A stretch of 33,127 nucleotides of DNA from Parcubacteria group bacterium GW2011_GWA2_48_9 (GTDB taxonomy: Bacteria; Patescibacteriota; Patescibacteriia; UBA10025), in assembly GCA_001003705.1 (NCBI GenBank), contig LCPQ01000003.1, positions 1 to 33,127 of the forward strand, written 5' to 3'. Made by a program: the position numbers and the translations under genes. This document shows, one piece after another, positions 31,552 through 33,127 of this stretch (positions are counted from its first letter, which is position 1; every line of letters begins with the position of its first letter). The notes under the pieces were generated by a model. It was not told the DNA's origin and did no database searches. It worked only from the letters and a program-made list of their open reading frames with translations.

Positions 31552-33078
31552 ATGAAACGCCCATGTATATCACCAGTTGCACTCGTGGGTGTTCTTGTCA
31601 GCTTGGTAACATTGGGTTGGCTGTTTTGGATTGTGTATAGTTTTTCCTCAACATCCGCCGCCTACAGCATTTTTGGTGATGAAGGGATATTTCTTACCGG
31701 CGCGGACCGCATTCTTCAGGGCGAGATGCCATATAGGGACTTCATCACCTATTTATCACCCGGTGCATATTACCCTCTTGCCGGTTTTTTTCACCTTTTT
31801 GGTGAAAACTACGTTGTAGCTAGAACTTTTCTCCTTCTGAATATTATTGGTATCATTGCGGCCATGTATTGGCTTGCCTGGCCCCTGTTGCGCTGGTGGA
31901 GTTTTTTGCCGGTTGTTGTCTTTAGCTTTCTCATTTTTCCCGCGTGGCCCTTTGTGTCTCATCATTGGCAGTTTCTTGTATTTGCCCTATTATCGACTTG
32001 CTGTCTTTTCTATCGTACGGCCTGGTGGCGAATAGCAAGCGGAATTTTGGCAGGAATCTCTTTCGCTGTTTTTCCCGAGAAAGGCATTTTTGTATTCGCT
32101 GCCCACATTACTATATTGACGCTCACCGAATTTCGAAATGTACGAAGTCTCATCGCGCCCATTGTAAAGTACTTAGTTGGTTTTCCCCTTCCTGTAGTGG
32201 GAGGTGTTTGGTGGCTTGTTAGTAATGGTGTGTGGCATTCTTTTTTACAACAGGCGTTCGTCGACATGGTTACCTACTATCCCAAGCAGGTCCAGCCTTT
32301 CGCTTTTTTCACATTTAACAACATTGCCTTCTTAACGTTTCTCGGTTTCATTGGATTAGGGCTTGTGCTTATTATTAATCGCCGTCTTTCAGTTTTCCCA
32401 TGGAAGCCGTTTACAATGATCTACCTTCTCCACATATTCCTGAGTTTTTCCGTTTGGTATCATATAGAGCTCTACCACCTTCTCCAAATTATTGCTCCAT
32501 TTACTATCCTAATGTTTGCTGCGCTGTTGGTTTTTTTCCGGAACCGTAAAGCAATCTTGAAGACGTATTCATTGGTAGGTACGGCTGCACTCGCTTTCTC
32601 TACTATGGTCGTTTCAGTCTCTGTGCTATTTGCTTTAGCATTTCAATCCAGCTATGGTGCTGGCATGGGTATGTCAGACAACTTTTCCCGTTTTTCTACA
32701 TTGCGCGGAACTATAGCACTGAATAATTACAAAACACCTGCCCTTGTTGATGAATATGCCGCGGTGAGCCAGCTAGCTGCAACTACGCTTGCAGGCAAGC
32801 ATGTCTTCTTCTTACCCTATGCTCCTGGTTTTTATTATTTTTTCGGCTTACGTAACATGACGTCGTTCGACTTTATGGTGACAGATACAATCCCGCCGGC
32901 ATACTTCGAAAAGTTTGAAGAAGAATTAGAAAATATTGATGCGGTAGTGTTTCTTCTGACAAGCTGGCAGTCGTTTGATACGCAAGGCGCCATCATGCAA
33001 GTGATTCGTGAAAGTTTTTCGAACCATCAGGAATTATTACAGGGCCGTGTTCAGGTTTTTTCACGTATTCCGCTATGA
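31552..33078 (+). CDS. GT-C-type membrane glycosyltransferase, twin B (508 residues)
   Basis: Same length and layout as the protein at 25672-27198: the first outer loop has FGDEGIFLTGADRILQGEMP, then YRDFITYLSPGAYYPLAGFF; the middle has FPAWPFVSHHWQFLVFALLS; and the end has FFLPYAPGFYYFFGLRNMTS and FDTQGAIMQVIRESFS. The acidic Asp-Glu pair is conserved in both. About eleven spans are followed by a soluble C-terminal part. Differences run along the whole length, so the duplication is not recent. Its stop overlaps a GT2 start, giving a GT-C/GT2 pair. It follows the 325-base gap and may have its own promoter. Confidence 0.7.
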   Translation: MKRPCISPVALVGVLVSLVTLGWLFWIVYSFSSTSAAYSIFGDEGIFLTGADRILQGEMPYRDFITYLSPGAYYPLAGFFHLFGENYVVARTFLLLNIIGIIAAMYWLAWPLLRWWSFLPVVVFSFLIFPAWPFVSHHWQFLVFALLSTCCLFYRTAWWRIASGILAGISFAVFPEKGIFVFAAHITILTLTEFRNVRSLIAPIVKYLVGFPLPVVGGVWWLVSNGVWHSFLQQAFVDMVTYYPKQVQPFAFFTFNNIAFLTFLGFIGLGLVLIINRRLSVFPWKPFTMIYLLHIFLSFSVWYHIELYHLLQIIAPFTILMFAALLVFFRNRKAILKTYSLVGTAALAFSTMVVSVSVLFALAFQSSYGAGMGMSDNFSRFSTLRGTIALNNYKTPALVDEYAAVSQLAATTLAGKHVFFLPYAPGFYYFFGLRNMTSFDFMVTDTIPPAYFEKFEEELENIDAVVFLLTSWQSFDTQGAIMQVIRESFSNHQELLQGRVQVFSRIPL

Positions 33079-33127
33079 ACAAGATTGGAGCAATTGATTT
33101 AACACTCATACTGCCTTTATACAACGA
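33075..33127 (+). CDS. Family 2 glycosyltransferase, N-terminal fragment cut by the window edge
   Basis: ATG 33075 overlaps the preceding stop as ATGA. The 17 visible codons read MNKIGAIDLTLILPLYN, ending in the L-P-x-Y-N start motif of GT2 enzymes, very close to FTLVLPLYNE in the GT2 protein at 28644. It is probably a second polyprenyl-phosphate sugar synthase-like gene supplying the adjacent GT-C enzyme; the rest is outside the window. Confidence 0.65.
   Translation, partial: MNKIGAIDLTLILPLYN

Noticed and set aside
1-33127. CRISPR arrays, tRNA/rRNA genes, insertion sequences or phage genes
   Set aside because: No regularly spaced repeats, cloverleaf candidates, transposase motifs or phage proteins were found by reading; a tRNAscan or repeat search could confirm.

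Overview
The window looks like a chromosomal segment around the replication origin of a small-genome bacterium, most likely of the candidate phyla radiation (Patescibacteria). This is inferred from the canonical origin order (rpmH-rnpA-yidD-yidC leaving leftward, dnaA-dnaN leaving rightward), very tight gene packing, weak or absent Shine-Dalgarno sites, compact versions of several enzymes, and neighbouring families common in that group (short GH57 enzymes, GT-C membrane proteins, a type IV pilus ATPase). UGA is used as a stop, so the code is standard. I saw no rRNA, tRNA, CRISPR array, insertion sequence or phage gene.

Layout. At 1-2.4 kb: the 5' part of a pilB/gspE-like ATPase gene, a DHH-family protein with degraded metal motifs, tsaE, and a PRC-barrel protein. 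At 2.4-6.8 kb: the origin, with yidC, yidD, rnpA and rpmH on the minus strand, then dnaA and dnaN on the plus strand; the dnaA-dnaN gap holds near-consensus DnaA boxes and is the best oriC candidate. At 6.8-11.6 kb: a bifunctional penicillin-binding protein, a ROK-family sugar kinase, and tyrS. At 11.6-21.6 kb (minus strand): ten tightly spaced genes apparently read from one strong promoter at 21.64 kb: yebC, ruvC, a GH15 glucoamylase-like enzyme, glgA copy 2, GH57 copy 2, GH57 copy 1 carrying a C-terminal UVR motif, an aminoglycoside-phosphotransferase-fold protein with an altered catalytic loop, glgA copy 1, a GalT-like nucleotidyltransferase, and a 46-residue single-span membrane protein. 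At 21.8-33.1 kb (plus strand): a phosphoglucose/phosphomannose isomerase, then a surface-glycan cluster of four GT-C-type membrane proteins (one STT3-like, one GT87-like, two 508-residue paralogues), two methyltransferases, an acyltransferase, two family 2 glycosyltransferases (the second cut by the edge) and a DegT/DnrJ/EryC1 aminotransferase.

How it works together. The long minus-strand operon encodes what looks like a self-contained alpha-glucan store: two synthases extend, two GH57 enzymes cut or branch, a GH15 enzyme releases glucose, a GalT-like enzyme may link hexose-1-phosphate to nucleotide-sugar pools, and the ROK kinase and PGI/PMI nearby could pass glucose into central metabolism and into activated sugars for the glycan cluster. 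No GlgC, GH13 branching enzyme or glycogen phosphorylase lies in the window. The most unusual points are the GH57-UVR fusion, the kinase-fold protein with HGN in place of HGD, and the joining of yebC-ruvC to sugar-polymer genes. Several promoters share an extended -10 (TGn) element.
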